From: Rotaria sp. Silwood1
Lineage: Eukaryota; Rotifera; Eurotatoria; Philodinida; Philodinidae
Length of the DNA: 64,000 nucleotides
Direction: 5' to 3'
Assembly: GCA_905250075.1 (NCBI GenBank)
Contig: CAJNOP010000490.1
Location: 52,353-116,352 of the forward strand
A model generated the notes under the pieces. It searched no databases. It was not told the origin of the DNA and worked only from the letters and a program-made list of their open reading frames with translations. The number at the start of each line of letters is the position of its first letter. Within the stretch, counting starts at the first letter, position 1. Of the stretch, positions 63,484 through 64,000 are shown piece after piece. Made by a program: the position numbers and the translations under genes.

Positions 63484-64000
63484 ATTTTCCCAGAACGTAG
63501 TACAAATAGACGAAAAGTCAATAGAGGACAATAATTCGACTCATTTCTTCATATATATAATACGTATACATAAATATTAACACTCATATATCTTCTCATT
63601 CTGTAAAACGTTTAGTTTCTATGCTCAGGTCGTATCTCGAATTTTTTGTCATTTTCCTTTCATTGTACTCTCATATTGACTATTTTTTAATTTTGTCACT
63701 TTCAAATTACTCTTATGTTCATTTATTTAATCTTCTGGTCCCTCTTATCCCATCATTGCTAATTTGCTCTCTCCTTTATCTTTTCAACTTATTCAAAATC
63801 ATGTAGTTTTTTGTACTAATTTTTTGTAAACACTTTACCAGGTTACTTGATAATGATAATAAAATTGTCAAAATGCCGTCAGAAGTCAAAAAGTAAATAA
63901 AAAATTTTCTTTTAATTATAAACGTTGCTGTTAAAAGCTTTTTCTTATGATTTAAAATGCGTCATATATCATCACATAAACCTGCGTCTATTCTATAGAA
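63484..64000. other. Right edge, possible 3' flank of the Penelope-like element
   Basis: AT- and pyrimidine-rich sequence with no gene. The end of the element cannot be fixed because no repeat boundary is visible. Confidence 0.4.

Noticed and set aside
1-64000. CRISPR arrays, bacterial operons, rRNA or tRNA genes
   Set aside because: None seen. The regular repeats are minisatellite or telomere-like, and the genes carry spliceosomal introns. A covariance-model scan for tRNAs was not possible here.

Overview
The window looks like nuclear DNA of a bdelloid rotifer (Adineta/Rotaria type). It is AT-rich, its genes are split by many 50-80 bp GT..AG introns, and it carries metazoan genes (AXDND1, ZC4H2, PSMA4, HP1, ZIP9, SLC46, CYP). 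It also has several bdelloid hallmarks: a VCBS/FG-GAP repeat protein, an EGF-7TM receptor relic, an intronless sulfotransferase that may be foreign, a GIY-YIG Penelope-like retroelement, and many (TGTGGG)n-like tracts. I recall TGTGGG as the reported bdelloid telomere repeat. Gene models below were spliced by hand; internal junctions were checked for GT/AG and reading phase.

Left half (about 1-32.9 kb), gene-dense. After a 34-bp minisatellite and a VCBS protein comes a 21-exon AXDND1 gene (minus strand). One of its introns holds an antisense NK2-like homeobox gene whose stop codon overlaps the host exon. AXDND1 is divergent to ZC4H2, which PSMA4 follows after 191 bp. HP1-like and ZIP9 genes form a second tight same-strand pair on the minus strand. 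Inside a ZIP9 intron sits a TTAA-flanked, piggyBac-like element that itself contains a hAT element with an 8-bp target duplication. Two related long-hairpin elements lie at 13.0 and 15.5 kb. Two tandem SLC46-like transporters and a four-TM PPxY protein close this half.

Middle (33-52.6 kb), sparse. It holds an 11.5-kb gene-poor stretch with two foldback elements, a secreted/single-pass Cys-rich receptor-like protein, a small gene that runs into a telomere-like repeat, and a complete 10-exon cytochrome P450.

Right end (53-64 kb), decayed and repeat-rich, like a bdelloid subtelomere. It holds an EGF-7TM receptor pseudogene, a DDE transposase relic, a long-TIR element carrying a FLYWCH fragment, a second foldback with G-tracts, a sulfotransferase with one in-frame stop, and a 5'-truncated Penelope-like element abutting a C-rich telomere-like repeat. 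Short G-strand/C-strand telomere-like pairs in head-to-head orientation recur from 35.9 to 62.3 kb. They are the least explained structure in the window.
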